Assembly: GCA_017500935.1 (NCBI GenBank)
Contig: JAFVXW010000052.1
Coordinates: forward strand, 1 to 40,348
Direction of reading: 5' to 3'
DNA length: 40,348 nucleotides
Source: Lachnospiraceae bacterium
Lineage (GTDB): Bacteria > Bacillota > Clostridia > Lachnospirales > Lachnospiraceae
Part shown: piece after piece, positions 14,050 through 22,743 of the stretch
Layout of the letters: each line of letters opens with the position of its first letter
How positions within the stretch are numbered: position 1 is the first letter of the stretch
Program-made: the position numbers and the translations under genes
Notes under the pieces: generated by a model
The model's database searches: none
Told to the model about the DNA's origin: nothing
The model's input: only the letters and a program-made list of their open reading frames with translations

Positions 14050-16719
14050 TTAAAACTTCAAATACAGTGTTTTGATCTCAAAACGGTGGAAAGCAAGTGT
14101 GATGGTATCGTCAGACGGTGTGAAGGTGCGCAGGATATCTTCTTTTAAGTCTGTTTCGGAGATTTCTTTTACCCAGTCAGGCAGCGTGATGTCGGCTGCA
14201 GTATTTTTGCCGCGGTATTCTGCCAGACGCAGGATCAGGCCCTGGCGGTCTTCGGAGAGTTTGACAGCACTGATGTAGACATCGCCGCCGGAGAGAACAG
14301 GCAGCAGGGAAGCAGCGGGCGCATCCGTAATTGCCGGAAGCTGTGTGTTGTAAGCAATGCCGTCTGCCACAGCAGTATTTTCGGAAAAGGCTTCCGCATA
14401 GGATTTTAAGGCGTACTCAAAATGGTGTGTGCCGGTGTCACGCATGCCGTCATATTCCTGCATGGAATAGGAATTGGGCTCATGCAGGCAGGTGGGAACA
14501 CTGGGACTGCGCAATACGGAAAGATAGATGTTTTCCACACCGTTTTTGTCTGTATTGATCTGGTAGGAGGGGGTTCCCTGATTAAACAGTGCCAGAGCAA
14601 AAGCGTTGCTCTCAATACCGGCCCAGTTGATCGCCGGATAATCGCCGGAGGCATTGTTCCACTCTGCATCGCCGTTTGGCAGCATGATCTGGGGTTCATA
14701 GGGCTTACGCTCTAAAAATGCATAAGGAACTTCGTAAATATGTCTGCCGTTTTCAGCAGAAGGGAAAGCAATCCGCAGGCGGTGATTGAAGGTATCCCAG
14801 TACGCATCGGCAGAAAACTGGATTCGGTCAAGTCCGCGGATCAGACTTACGCGGTATGTGATATCAATTCCCAGCAAACCGTAGGCAATACGAATGTTGG
14901 AAGGTTTTATGCGGAAGGTCAGTGTCTGCACATCGCCATTTTTTTCAACATGGATCAGACGGGTGTCAGGGCTTAAACGGGTTCTGCGCATATCCAGAGA
15001 AAGGGTAGCCCACGGAGAACCTTCGTCATGTTCCAGGATCCATTCGCCCACCATGTACTCGCTTTCTTTGGAAACAATGCGGCCCAGGCGTTTGTCGTAA
15101 ATTTCCGTGATACCGTTGTCGGAAGCTTTGAGAGTGTAAAATTCATTTTCAATTGTATACACTTGGCTGCTCTGTACGGTGTCCAATACATTAGTCTGAT
15201 TCTGCAGCACTGCCACATGGATGGTTTCGTCGAACTGGTTTACATCCTCGGAAATGCCGGAAGCAGCGGGATCTGCGGGTGTAATGGAATAGGTTCTGGA
15301 AGTGAAGGCCGGCAGGTCGCGGACAACAAAGGTAAGCTCTGTATCGTCGCCGCAGCTGTTGTGTGTGAGCAGAGGGGCTTTTTCTTTGTTGGGAGCAGTC
15401 AGGGATACCGGCTGTTTGCCCTTGACAGTGATCCGGGCGCAGGCAGTGACAGTGACACCGGTAGGATTAAATACGGTTACGCTGTTGCTGTCGATGGCGG
15501 AAGGCAGCTGCAGACAGCCGATCTGTATTTCGGAAAGCAGGCTGTTCGCATCCTGCAAGGTATCCAACAGTTCTTCATAAGCGGCATCCACATGGGTAGC
15601 GGTGATAGAATCATGGAACATGGTTAAAAATGCCTTTTCCCAGATGGATTCCAGCTGAGCCTGCGGATAGGCAAACGCGTGCGCGTCTTTTTTCCGGGTT
15701 CTATCCTGCAGCATGCGCAGGGCGCACAGGGTTTCTGTGTTCATCAGGCGATTTTCCAACTGACGGACATACTGCTTGGTTTTAATGCGGGAAACCAGAC
15801 AGCCTGTACTGTTGGGATTTAATTCCGGGGAAGGGTGAACCTCATCGGAGGAATCCACCTGATCCAGAAATTCCTGATAGTAAGGAAGGTAATCTTCAAA
15901 TGTGGCAAAGGAAATATCATAATCGTTTGCATGTGCTTGTGCCCAGTCAATGATTTCTTCTGTGGGCAGGATTTCTTCACCGCCCACATTCAGATAGCCG
16001 GGAACGGAGAGTTTATCCAGGGCAGCATCGTTCACCAAAGGCGTAGGACGTGCCTGTTCCATATAGTCAATATCAATACGGCGGTCATTACAGTGTTCAC
16101 AGTGGGTATCGCGCAGTCCGTGACATACCGGACAGGGCCGGTATTTGAAAAAGCTGCCTACGGTGCCGACACAGGGAGGTTCCAGATTATAGACTCTGCT
16201 GCCGTCAATACCTTCCCAATAAGGGGCTTTTATGGGAACGTAACTGATATTTTTTACCCATTTTGATCCAAACCCGCGGGCAATCTGCGGAAGCTGCGCG
16301 GCATTGCCGAACGCATCCATACGGTCTAAGCCTTCGCTGTGAACGTGGTATTTGGATTTCATGTACTGATAGCCGTTCAGCAGGTTGCGGACAATGCTCT
16401 CGCCCTGTACCATATTGCTGTCGATGATGTTGTTGCCGGCAAAGGATAAGTGCATTTGGCCGTTCTCGATAAAATGCGCGATGTCCTGTTCATATTCCGG
16501 GTGTTTTTCCAAAAACTTTTTCAGAACGAGAACAGATTCCAGTTCAAATCTGTAAAAAGGGTATTTTTTGCAGAATTTGAGATTGTCCTCAATGTAAAAG
16601 GCTTCCAGATCGGAATAGGGTACAAAAAGCTGGCCTTTGTAAAGGATATCTCTGTCAAAACAGCGGCGCCACAAAGGATCCATATGTTCTTTGATACAGA
16701 TAAAAAGTTTTTTCTTCAT
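14050..16719 (-). CDS. Alpha-mannosidase, GH38 family
   Basis: An 889-aa cytoplasmic enzyme. The zinc ligands H12 and D14 (KEHMDPLWRR), the nucleophile region D135 (DRMDAFGNAAQLPQIA) and FHDSITATHVDAAYEE are GH38 features, followed by the large beta-sandwich domains. Retaining alpha-mannosidases of this family trim mannosides released from N-glycans or mannans. Unusual is a CxxC-x7-CxxC cluster at residues 196-210 (CPVCHG, then CEHC), which could hold a structural zinc. The gene lies 61 bases downstream of GH51 on the same strand, probably one transcript. Confidence 0.88.
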   Translation of the reverse strand: MKKKLFICIKEHMDPLWRRCFDRDILYKGQLFVPYSDLEAFYIEDNLKFCKKYPFYRFELESVLVLKKFLEKHPEYEQDIAHFIENGQMHLSFAGNNIIDSNMVQGESIVRNLLNGYQYMKSKYHVHSEGLDRMDAFGNAAQLPQIARGFGSKWVKNISYVPIKAPYWEGIDGSRVYNLEPPCVGTVGSFFKYRPCPVCHGLRDTHCEHCNDRRIDIDYMEQARPTPLVNDAALDKLSVPGYLNVGGEEILPTEEIIDWAQAHANDYDISFATFEDYLPYYQEFLDQVDSSDEVHPSPELNPNSTGCLVSRIKTKQYVRQLENRLMNTETLCALRMLQDRTRKKDAHAFAYPQAQLESIWEKAFLTMFHDSITATHVDAAYEELLDTLQDANSLLSEIQIGCLQLPSAIDSNSVTVFNPTGVTVTACARITVKGKQPVSLTAPNKEKAPLLTHNSCGDDTELTFVVRDLPAFTSRTYSITPADPAASGISEDVNQFDETIHVAVLQNQTNVLDTVQSSQVYTIENEFYTLKASDNGITEIYDKRLGRIVSKESEYMVGEWILEHDEGSPWATLSLDMRRTRLSPDTRLIHVEKNGDVQTLTFRIKPSNIRIAYGLLGIDITYRVSLIRGLDRIQFSADAYWDTFNHRLRIAFPSAENGRHIYEVPYAFLERKPYEPQIMLPNGDAEWNNASGDYPAINWAGIESNAFALALFNQGTPSYQINTDKNGVENIYLSVLRSPSVPTCLHEPNSYSMQEYDGMRDTGTHHFEYALKSYAEAFSENTAVADGIAYNTQLPAITDAPAASLLPVLSGGDVYISAVKLSEDRQGLILRLAEYRGKNTAADITLPDWVKEISETDLKEDILRTFTPSDDTITLAFHRFEIKTLYLKF

Positions 16720-16780
16720 AATATCTTACCTACATTTCTTCGATTGTAATATGTTTGCATGCCGGTTATATCGTGTTTTT

Positions 16781-18694
16781 TTATGTGGGGAACTGCAGGC
16801 AGATCTTTGCGATGCTGCAGGGCGCAAGCACGGCAGTCAGGCTGGCACCTTCAACAGAAACTTCCAATTCGGAAGCGGAAAAACGGCTGTGCGGCAGCAG
16901 ACTGTCGGGAGTCAGAAGATGCGCTTTGGCAAGGCTGAGATGATCCGCGCCGGCATTGGAAAGAAGCTTGCTGCAGTCAATGCAGAATTCTTTTTCAGAA
17001 TCCTGGTCGGTGTTGACAAGTGTGACAGTCAGGAAAGTGTCACGGACGGTTGCTGCAGCTTCGTACTGATTCATACCGTTAATTTCACAGAGATTTCCGC
17101 CTTTGTGTGCGCACATCAGGGAGAATGCCTGCCCGATACCGGTCAGGAAGCTTGTATCAGGCTCAATCTGGATGGCGCCTTCACCGACAGGCTGAAAATA
17201 GCAGCAGATGGGCACATCGTTGATAAGGGATTCCCGGAAAAACATATGCAGCATTTCAGCGGCAAAAATACCCTCTGCAGCGGAAGAAGGACGATACCAG
17301 GCATACCAGCGGTTCCATTCGTCAAAGGAAATATGAACGCCGGGATCCAGCGATTCTCTCATTTTGTGGATGAGTCTTTGGAATTGTGCCGGCGAGTCAA
17401 AAATGTCGCAGCAGGTACGGCGGATGGCTTCCGGTGAGGAATAATCCAGATCAAAGTTTGCATAATGATGCAGGGAAACATACTGGGCCACATCGGAAAG
17501 GGCATTGGCAGAATGCCGGATCCATTCCGGTTCCGGATAAGGACCTGAGCTGCAGATCTGCAGGGTGGGATCGACTGTCAGCAGCGCATTGGCCTGTTTT
17601 TGGGCAAGCTCGGCGTATGCTTCAGGGGTTTTGGCACCTTCCATATGACCATAGCCCATTTCATTGCCCAGGGACCAGAATTTCACCTGATAAGGCTCCG
17701 GATATCCGCGCTCTGCACGCATTTTTCCGTATTTGGTGTCTGTAGAACCATTACAGTATTCTACCCATGCGGCATTTTCTTCGGGGGTATTCCATACAGG
17801 ATTGATGGTGATAAAGGGCTCTGCGCCGATTTCACGGCAGAGGGCGATAAATTCGTCGGTGCCGATCTCGTGGAAATCATAGCCATGGGTATAGGGATTG
17901 GTTTCAATTTCCATAAAGGACTGCAGGGGAGCGCGCATGTCTACGGGCAGAAGGCCGTCACGCCAGCGGTACTCACCGGCAAAATTGCCGCCGGGCCAGC
18001 GCAGCATGCTGACGCCCATTTCTTTCAGATGGGCGATCACATCCCGACGCATACCGAGAAAATGTCCCTGGGGCAGCATGGAAACCGTACCAAAGAAAAT
18101 GCGGGCATATTCTGTCCAGGTAAAACGCAGGCAGGCATCCTCGTCGCACTGCTCCGGGGTCAGGGTAAATTCGCAGATATTCCAGTCGCTGGGGGTGAGT
18201 GAAAGCTGCGTCTGTGCATAGGTCGCACTGCCTTTGCGGTCAGTTAAGGAGACACGGATCGAAACGGGAACATTGGGTTTGGCGATCAGGCGCAGTTCAT
18301 AGTTTTTTCCTTCCTGTATAAATAGGCCGTGCTGCCCGATACCGCACAAGGCGCCGGCTTTCAGGTTCTGTATGATCTGGGACTGCACCTCATTGACACG
18401 CGGCATTTTGCTGCTGTCGATATGTCTGGTATAGGTATAGGATTCTGTGTCAGGCAGTTCATTGTGGACAAATAGACGATAAAAGGTATTTTCTGCGCCG
18501 ATGGCAAACCAGTCTGCGGCACATCCTTCATTTTTGCTGGGTTTGCCGGCAAATTTCCGGTTTTTGAGCATCTGGGCGCTCAAACCGCCGTTTAAACAGG
18601 CACGGGTGTGCTCTAAGTTGCAGCCAAAAACATAGGGAGAAAGAGCATTGGGGGATGCAGGTTCAAGGATCAGATTCTGGGAGAGTTTAGTCAT
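16781..18694 (-). CDS. Alpha-L-arabinofuranosidase-like enzyme, GH51 family
   Basis: A 637-aa cytoplasmic enzyme. The N-terminus (SPYVFGCNLEHTRACLNGG) and LRWPGGNFAGEYRWRDG match GH51/alpha-L-AF-C proteins. The acid/base is Glu345 in SLGNEMGYG and the nucleophile is Glu459 in ISFDEWNRWY. A carbohydrate-binding-like insertion occupies about 90-205. It would release arabinofuranose from imported arabinoxylan or arabinan oligosaccharides. SD AAAGGAAAA precedes the ATG. It is the first gene of a minus-strand unit with GH38 and is divergent from GH3 across a 150-bp control region. Confidence 0.88.
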   Translation of the reverse strand: MTKLSQNLILEPASPNALSPYVFGCNLEHTRACLNGGLSAQMLKNRKFAGKPSKNEGCAADWFAIGAENTFYRLFVHNELPDTESYTYTRHIDSSKMPRVNEVQSQIIQNLKAGALCGIGQHGLFIQEGKNYELRLIAKPNVPVSIRVSLTDRKGSATYAQTQLSLTPSDWNICEFTLTPEQCDEDACLRFTWTEYARIFFGTVSMLPQGHFLGMRRDVIAHLKEMGVSMLRWPGGNFAGEYRWRDGLLPVDMRAPLQSFMEIETNPYTHGYDFHEIGTDEFIALCREIGAEPFITINPVWNTPEENAAWVEYCNGSTDTKYGKMRAERGYPEPYQVKFWSLGNEMGYGHMEGAKTPEAYAELAQKQANALLTVDPTLQICSSGPYPEPEWIRHSANALSDVAQYVSLHHYANFDLDYSSPEAIRRTCCDIFDSPAQFQRLIHKMRESLDPGVHISFDEWNRWYAWYRPSSAAEGIFAAEMLHMFFRESLINDVPICCYFQPVGEGAIQIEPDTSFLTGIGQAFSLMCAHKGGNLCEINGMNQYEAAATVRDTFLTVTLVNTDQDSEKEFCIDCSKLLSNAGADHLSLAKAHLLTPDSLLPHSRFSASELEVSVEGASLTAVLAPCSIAKICLQFPT

Positions 18695-18741
18695 AAGTTT
18701 TCCTTTCTGTCAGTGTGTGAAAGAGAAAATAGTGTTGATTC

Positions 18742-18815
18742 ATTATAACATTTCCTGCGGGGGAAATGTAAAATTTTTTCGCAATTATGTTTTTGGGTGT
18801 AAATTATGTTATAAT
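18742..18815. promoter_or_regulatory. Divergent promoter region with perfect inverted repeat
   Basis: ACATTTCC (18748-18755) and GGAAATGT (18762-18769) form a perfect 8-6-8 inverted repeat. It abuts the minus-strand -10 (TATAAT at 18747-18742, extended TGT) of the GH51-GH38 unit. On the plus strand an extended -10 TGTTATAAT ends at 18815, upstream of GH3. One regulator bound at the repeat could control both directions. Confidence 0.6.
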
Positions 18816-18844
18816 TTCAAAAAAGTTTCAAGGGAGGAAATACG

Positions 18845-21046
18845 ATGAGCAACACACCCAAAGAACGTGCGCAGGCACTGCTTGCCCAAATGAGTCTGGA
18901 AGAAAAACTGTATCAGCTGTCAGGACAGATGATTTTTCATGTGGATGAAACTTATGAAAACGTGCGTAATCCCATGCACGGCAATTACCGTAATCCCGGT
19001 CATTTTATGCATCATGAAAGGGAGATTCCGGCATCGGCGGCCGAAGTGGCAGAGCGTATCAACCGTGATGTCAGACTGAGTATGGAGGCACAGCCTCATG
19101 CGATCCCGCCCCTTGAACACGGGGAGGCTTTGCACGGTGCACAGTGGGGCATGGCGACTGTTTTTCCGCAGCCCATCGGCATGGCGTCAACATTTGACGA
19201 TAATCTGACTGCGCGCATCGGTGATGCCATCGGCAAGGAATGTGCAGCTGTAGGCGTCAGGCAGACACTGACACCTGTGGTAAATATCGCCCGGGACTGC
19301 AGATGGGGCAGAACCATCGAAACCTTTGGCGAGGATGTGCTGCTTTCCTCCAACATGGGAACCGCAATCTGCAAAGGCCTTGAAAAAAACGGTGTGATCG
19401 CAACGCCCAAGCACTATGCCGACAATTATTCCTACGGCGGCAGGGACTCCAATGTGTCCGATACTTCCGAGCGCACAATGCGGGAAGTGTATCTGAAGCC
19501 CTTTGAAAAGTGCTTTAAAGAAGGCGGCGCACAGTCCGTGATGGCGGCGTACAACAGCTGGGAGGGCGTGCCCTGTTCCTGCAATGAAAAACTGCTGACC
19601 GATATTTTGAGGGAAGAATGGAATTTCCAGGGATTTGTGGTTTCCGATTACGGCGGCGTTGAGGGTGTTGCCCGGGCGCATAAGCTGGTGGATACGGACT
19701 GGAAAGCGCAGGCATTGTGCGTCAAGGCCGGTCTGGAAGTCAATCTGCCTTCGGATTCCTTTGAAAATTTAAAAACTGCTTATACAAAAGGCTGGCTTAC
19801 CGATGAAGATGTGGACAAGGCAGTTTTACGTGTGCTGACCGCCAAATTTAAGATCGGTCTGTTTGATGCGCCTTTTGTGGATGCGCAGGCGGCTGAAAAA
19901 ATTGTCAGATGTAAGGAGCATAAACAGCTTGCACTTGAGGCGGCAAGAGAATCCATTATTTTGCTGAAAAATGAGGGGATTTTGCCTTTTGGCAAGGAAA
20001 AGATCAAAAAGCTGGCAGTGTTTGGCGCAAGTGCCAACGAGTTTCCCATTGGCAAAAACTATTCCGGGCCTTATGCACGGGAATGGACTGCACCGGATGC
20101 CAAAACACCTTTGCAATATTTAGAGGAATATCTGGGAGACTCTGTGGAAGTTATCTTTGCGGAAGATGACCGGATTGAAGAAGTGGCGGCAGCCTGTGAT
20201 GCAGCAATTTATCTGACCACTGTGGTGGAAGGAGAGGGTATGGACCGTTCCGATATCCGGCTGCCTTCCGTTACCAAAAAAGCGCAGGCGGATGAAAGTG
20301 CCATTATTGTAGGAAAATTTGAGATTGAGGTAAAGACCGATCAGGAAGAGAGTATCCGGAGAATGACAGCAGTCAATGCCAATGCGGCAGTGGTGCTGTT
20401 AAACGGTGCCCCTGTTGACATGCGCGGATGGATGGACGGCTGCAGGGCGATTCTGGAAGCATGGTATCCCGGAGAACAGGGCTCGCAGGCTCTTTGTGAA
20501 ATTTTATTTGGTGAGATCTCTCCCAGTGCAAAGCTGCCCATCACATTCCCCAGAAGCGTGGGACAGCTGCCGCTGTTTTATTCCATGAAGCCTTCCGGAA
20601 GAGGTTATGGCTATGTGGAAAATGACGGCTCGCCGCTGTATCCTTTCGGCTACGGGTTAAGCTATACCTCCTTTGCGCTGAAAGACTGCACCTGCAGCTG
20701 TGCAGGTGACAGACTGCAGATTCAGCTGACCGTTGAAAATACCGGAAACTATGACGGCGCGGAAGTGGTACAGATTTATCTGTCCGGCAGAAACTGCGAT
20801 GTGGTTATGCCTATAAAAGAGCTGAAAGCCTATAAGCGTATTGCGCTTTCTGCCAAAGAAGCAGCAGCTGTTAAGATCGAGGTACCGGCAGAAGCATTCT
20901 GTTACTATAACAGAAAAATGGTTTATGGTATGCATGACGGCGACTATACGGTGATGGTGGGAACTTCTTCTGCAGACATTAAGGCTGCATTTGAAGTAAA
21001 AGTGTGGAACGGTATCGTGAGAAAAGTAACAGACGACGCAGAGTGA
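18845..21046 (+). CDS. Beta-glucosidase/beta-xylosidase, GH3 family
   Basis: A 733-aa protein without signal peptide. The N-terminal TIM barrel has CRWGRTIETFGED (about 152-164), the KHY substrate motif (189-191) and the nucleophile Asp268 in VVSDYGG. The second alpha/beta domain (about 370-590) and a fibronectin type III-like C-terminal domain (from about 620, beginning DRLQIQLTVENTG) complete the usual order. It would remove terminal beta-linked glucose, xylose or arabinose from imported oligosaccharides. The SD GGGAGGAAA lies just before the start. It is followed by the sugar-binding lipoprotein, which has its own promoter. Confidence 0.9.
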   Translation: MSNTPKERAQALLAQMSLEEKLYQLSGQMIFHVDETYENVRNPMHGNYRNPGHFMHHEREIPASAAEVAERINRDVRLSMEAQPHAIPPLEHGEALHGAQWGMATVFPQPIGMASTFDDNLTARIGDAIGKECAAVGVRQTLTPVVNIARDCRWGRTIETFGEDVLLSSNMGTAICKGLEKNGVIATPKHYADNYSYGGRDSNVSDTSERTMREVYLKPFEKCFKEGGAQSVMAAYNSWEGVPCSCNEKLLTDILREEWNFQGFVVSDYGGVEGVARAHKLVDTDWKAQALCVKAGLEVNLPSDSFENLKTAYTKGWLTDEDVDKAVLRVLTAKFKIGLFDAPFVDAQAAEKIVRCKEHKQLALEAARESIILLKNEGILPFGKEKIKKLAVFGASANEFPIGKNYSGPYAREWTAPDAKTPLQYLEEYLGDSVEVIFAEDDRIEEVAAACDAAIYLTTVVEGEGMDRSDIRLPSVTKKAQADESAIIVGKFEIEVKTDQEESIRRMTAVNANAAVVLLNGAPVDMRGWMDGCRAILEAWYPGEQGSQALCEILFGEISPSAKLPITFPRSVGQLPLFYSMKPSGRGYGYVENDGSPLYPFGYGLSYTSFALKDCTCSCAGDRLQIQLTVENTGNYDGAEVVQIYLSGRNCDVVMPIKELKAYKRIALSAKEAAAVKIEVPAEAFCYYNRKMVYGMHDGDYTVMVGTSSADIKAAFEVKVWNGIVRKVTDDAE

Positions 21047-21086
21047 AAAAAGGAATATATTGTACATTTGGGCATATAAATATAAA

Positions 21087-21135
21087 TTGACAGACTATTT
21101 GGCTGTCGTGTACAATCTAACTGTAACCGTATACA
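21087..21135 (+). promoter_or_regulatory. Promoter with cre-like site before the binding-protein gene
   Basis: TTGACA (21087-21092) and TACAAT (21111-21116) have an 18-base spacer holding a GACAG/CTGTC repeat (21089-21093, 21103-21107). TGTAACCGTATACA at 21122-21135 agrees at 13 of 14 positions with the CcpA cre consensus TGWAANCGNTNWCA and overlaps the expected start site, so glucose repression is likely. Confidence 0.6.
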
Positions 21136-21163
21136 TACTTTTCAGACTAAAGGGAGGACTGAA

Positions 21164-22609
21164 ATGAAAAGAAAAGCTATCGCATTGTTGTTGACAGCAG
21201 CTATGACCTGCGGACTTTTAGCAGGCTGTAGTGCAAAGGAAACCGACACGGCAAATAAGGATGCAGCAGCAACCACCACAGAGAAAAAAGAAGAAGCTGC
21301 AGCTGAGAAGAAAGATGAGCCTGCAAAGGAAGAAGCTAAGGAAGAGGTTGTACTTCGTTTCATTGACATCAGCACCAGCCCTCTGCGTCAGGAATATTTC
21401 ATGGGCGTGTTTGAACAGTTTGAGGCAGAGCAGGGCATCAAGGTTGAATACGAAGGCGTTCCGTGGGATGATGCGGCAGACAAGCTGACCGTTTTGGGTG
21501 CGGCAAATGACCTGCCCGACGTACTGACCATTTCTGAAAAGTGGATGGGGCAGTTTATCAGTGCGGAATGGATCATGCCTCTGGATGATCTTTATGCAGA
21601 GATGCTGGAGCCCGTTGCAAACGTTGCAACCAAGATCTCCGTTGAAAGAGACCGTGAGATGTACGGCAATGTTTACAGAATTCCCGATGGTCTGATCAAT
21701 GCAGGTTTCTTCTACAGAAAAGACTGGGTTGAGGAAATTGGTTATGAGATTCCCACCGGCGATGACTGGACATGGGATGCATATTTTGACCTCGTTCGTG
21801 CGCTGACCGATCCCGAAAAGAACCGTTACGGTCTTGCATACCGCGGCGGCAGAGGCTGCTTTGACACCATTCTGAGCATGCTGATCTCTGAGACCGGCGG
21901 TCAGGTATACGACGAAGAAGGCAACTGGATTGTTGACTCTCCTGAATGTCAGGCTCTGTTTGATGAATATACCGGCTTATATCTGGAAGGCCATGCACCT
22001 AAGGATTCCTTAAACTGGGGCTTTACCGAACTGGTGGATAACTTCTCCGGCGGTCTGGTTGGTACACTGTTTAACAACCCTGACGTAATCCCGATCCTGC
22101 AGGGAACCATGGAAGACGATCAGTGGGGCGTTCTGCCTATGCCCACTGCTCCTGACGGAAAGGTATACAACTCCGCAGGCATGACTTATCCTTTTGCAGT
22201 TTCCACTGATTCCGAACATCCTGAAGAAGCAAAGCTTCTGATCGAATATCTGTGCAAAGTTGAAAACAATATGAAATACTGCCAGAATGCAGGTATGATC
22301 CCGATCAGAAACGACTCCGGCGATGACCCTATGTACGGTCCTGACGGCCCTTACGCAGGCTTCCTTGTACAGATGGACTACCCGAACCTGGTATTCTCCA
22401 CCAGCTACGGCGCATTTGACTTCACCGACCTGCATCAGGATATGCTGCACACCGAAGTACAGAAGTACCTGCTTGGCCAGCAGAGCTCCGTGGACGTAAT
22501 GACCAACATCGGAACCGAGATGGAAAAGAGAATGAAAGCTTATCTGGCTGAAAACGAAGGAACTTCCGTAGAAAAGGCAGTTTCCCCTGCTGACTATGGT
22601 ATTGAATAA
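21164..22609 (+). CDS. Extracellular solute-binding lipoprotein (sugar ABC type)
   Basis: A 481-aa secreted lipoprotein. A signal peptide at 1-21 ends in the lipobox LLAGC with Cys22 as lipidation site, followed by a Lys/Glu/Ala-rich linker (about 23-62). From about 64 it is a family 1 sugar-binding protein (LRFIDISTSPLRQEYFMGVF, then NDLPDVLTISEKWM, then RIPDGLINAGFFYRKDWVEE). It would capture oligosaccharides on the membrane outer face and pass them to an ABC permease. No permease or ATPase gene is adjacent; a terminator follows. C-ending codons (GAC, ATC, CTG, ACC) are common, suggesting high expression. Confidence 0.9.
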   Translation: MKRKAIALLLTAAMTCGLLAGCSAKETDTANKDAAATTTEKKEEAAAEKKDEPAKEEAKEEVVLRFIDISTSPLRQEYFMGVFEQFEAEQGIKVEYEGVPWDDAADKLTVLGAANDLPDVLTISEKWMGQFISAEWIMPLDDLYAEMLEPVANVATKISVERDREMYGNVYRIPDGLINAGFFYRKDWVEEIGYEIPTGDDWTWDAYFDLVRALTDPEKNRYGLAYRGGRGCFDTILSMLISETGGQVYDEEGNWIVDSPECQALFDEYTGLYLEGHAPKDSLNWGFTELVDNFSGGLVGTLFNNPDVIPILQGTMEDDQWGVLPMPTAPDGKVYNSAGMTYPFAVSTDSEHPEEAKLLIEYLCKVENNMKYCQNAGMIPIRNDSGDDPMYGPDGPYAGFLVQMDYPNLVFSTSYGAFDFTDLHQDMLHTEVQKYLLGQQSSVDVMTNIGTEMEKRMKAYLAENEGTSVEKAVSPADYGIE

Positions 22610-22655
22610 GTGTGATTTGTCCGGAACCAAAAAGACAGTAAGATAAAATAAAACT

Positions 22656-22695
22656 GCCGCATCTGCGAGAAAAATCGCGGATGCGGCGTTTTTTT
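22656..22695. terminator. Terminator after the binding-protein gene
   Basis: GCCGCATC (22656-22663) pairs with GATGCGGC (22680-22687), with an inner GCGA/TCGC helix, then a seven-T run. It ends the monocistronic lipoprotein transcript, and GH31 converges from the right. Confidence 0.9.
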
Positions 22696-22743
22696 ATGCG
22701 CACACTTTTTATTTCTGTGATTTGACGGATCAGGCAAATTAAC

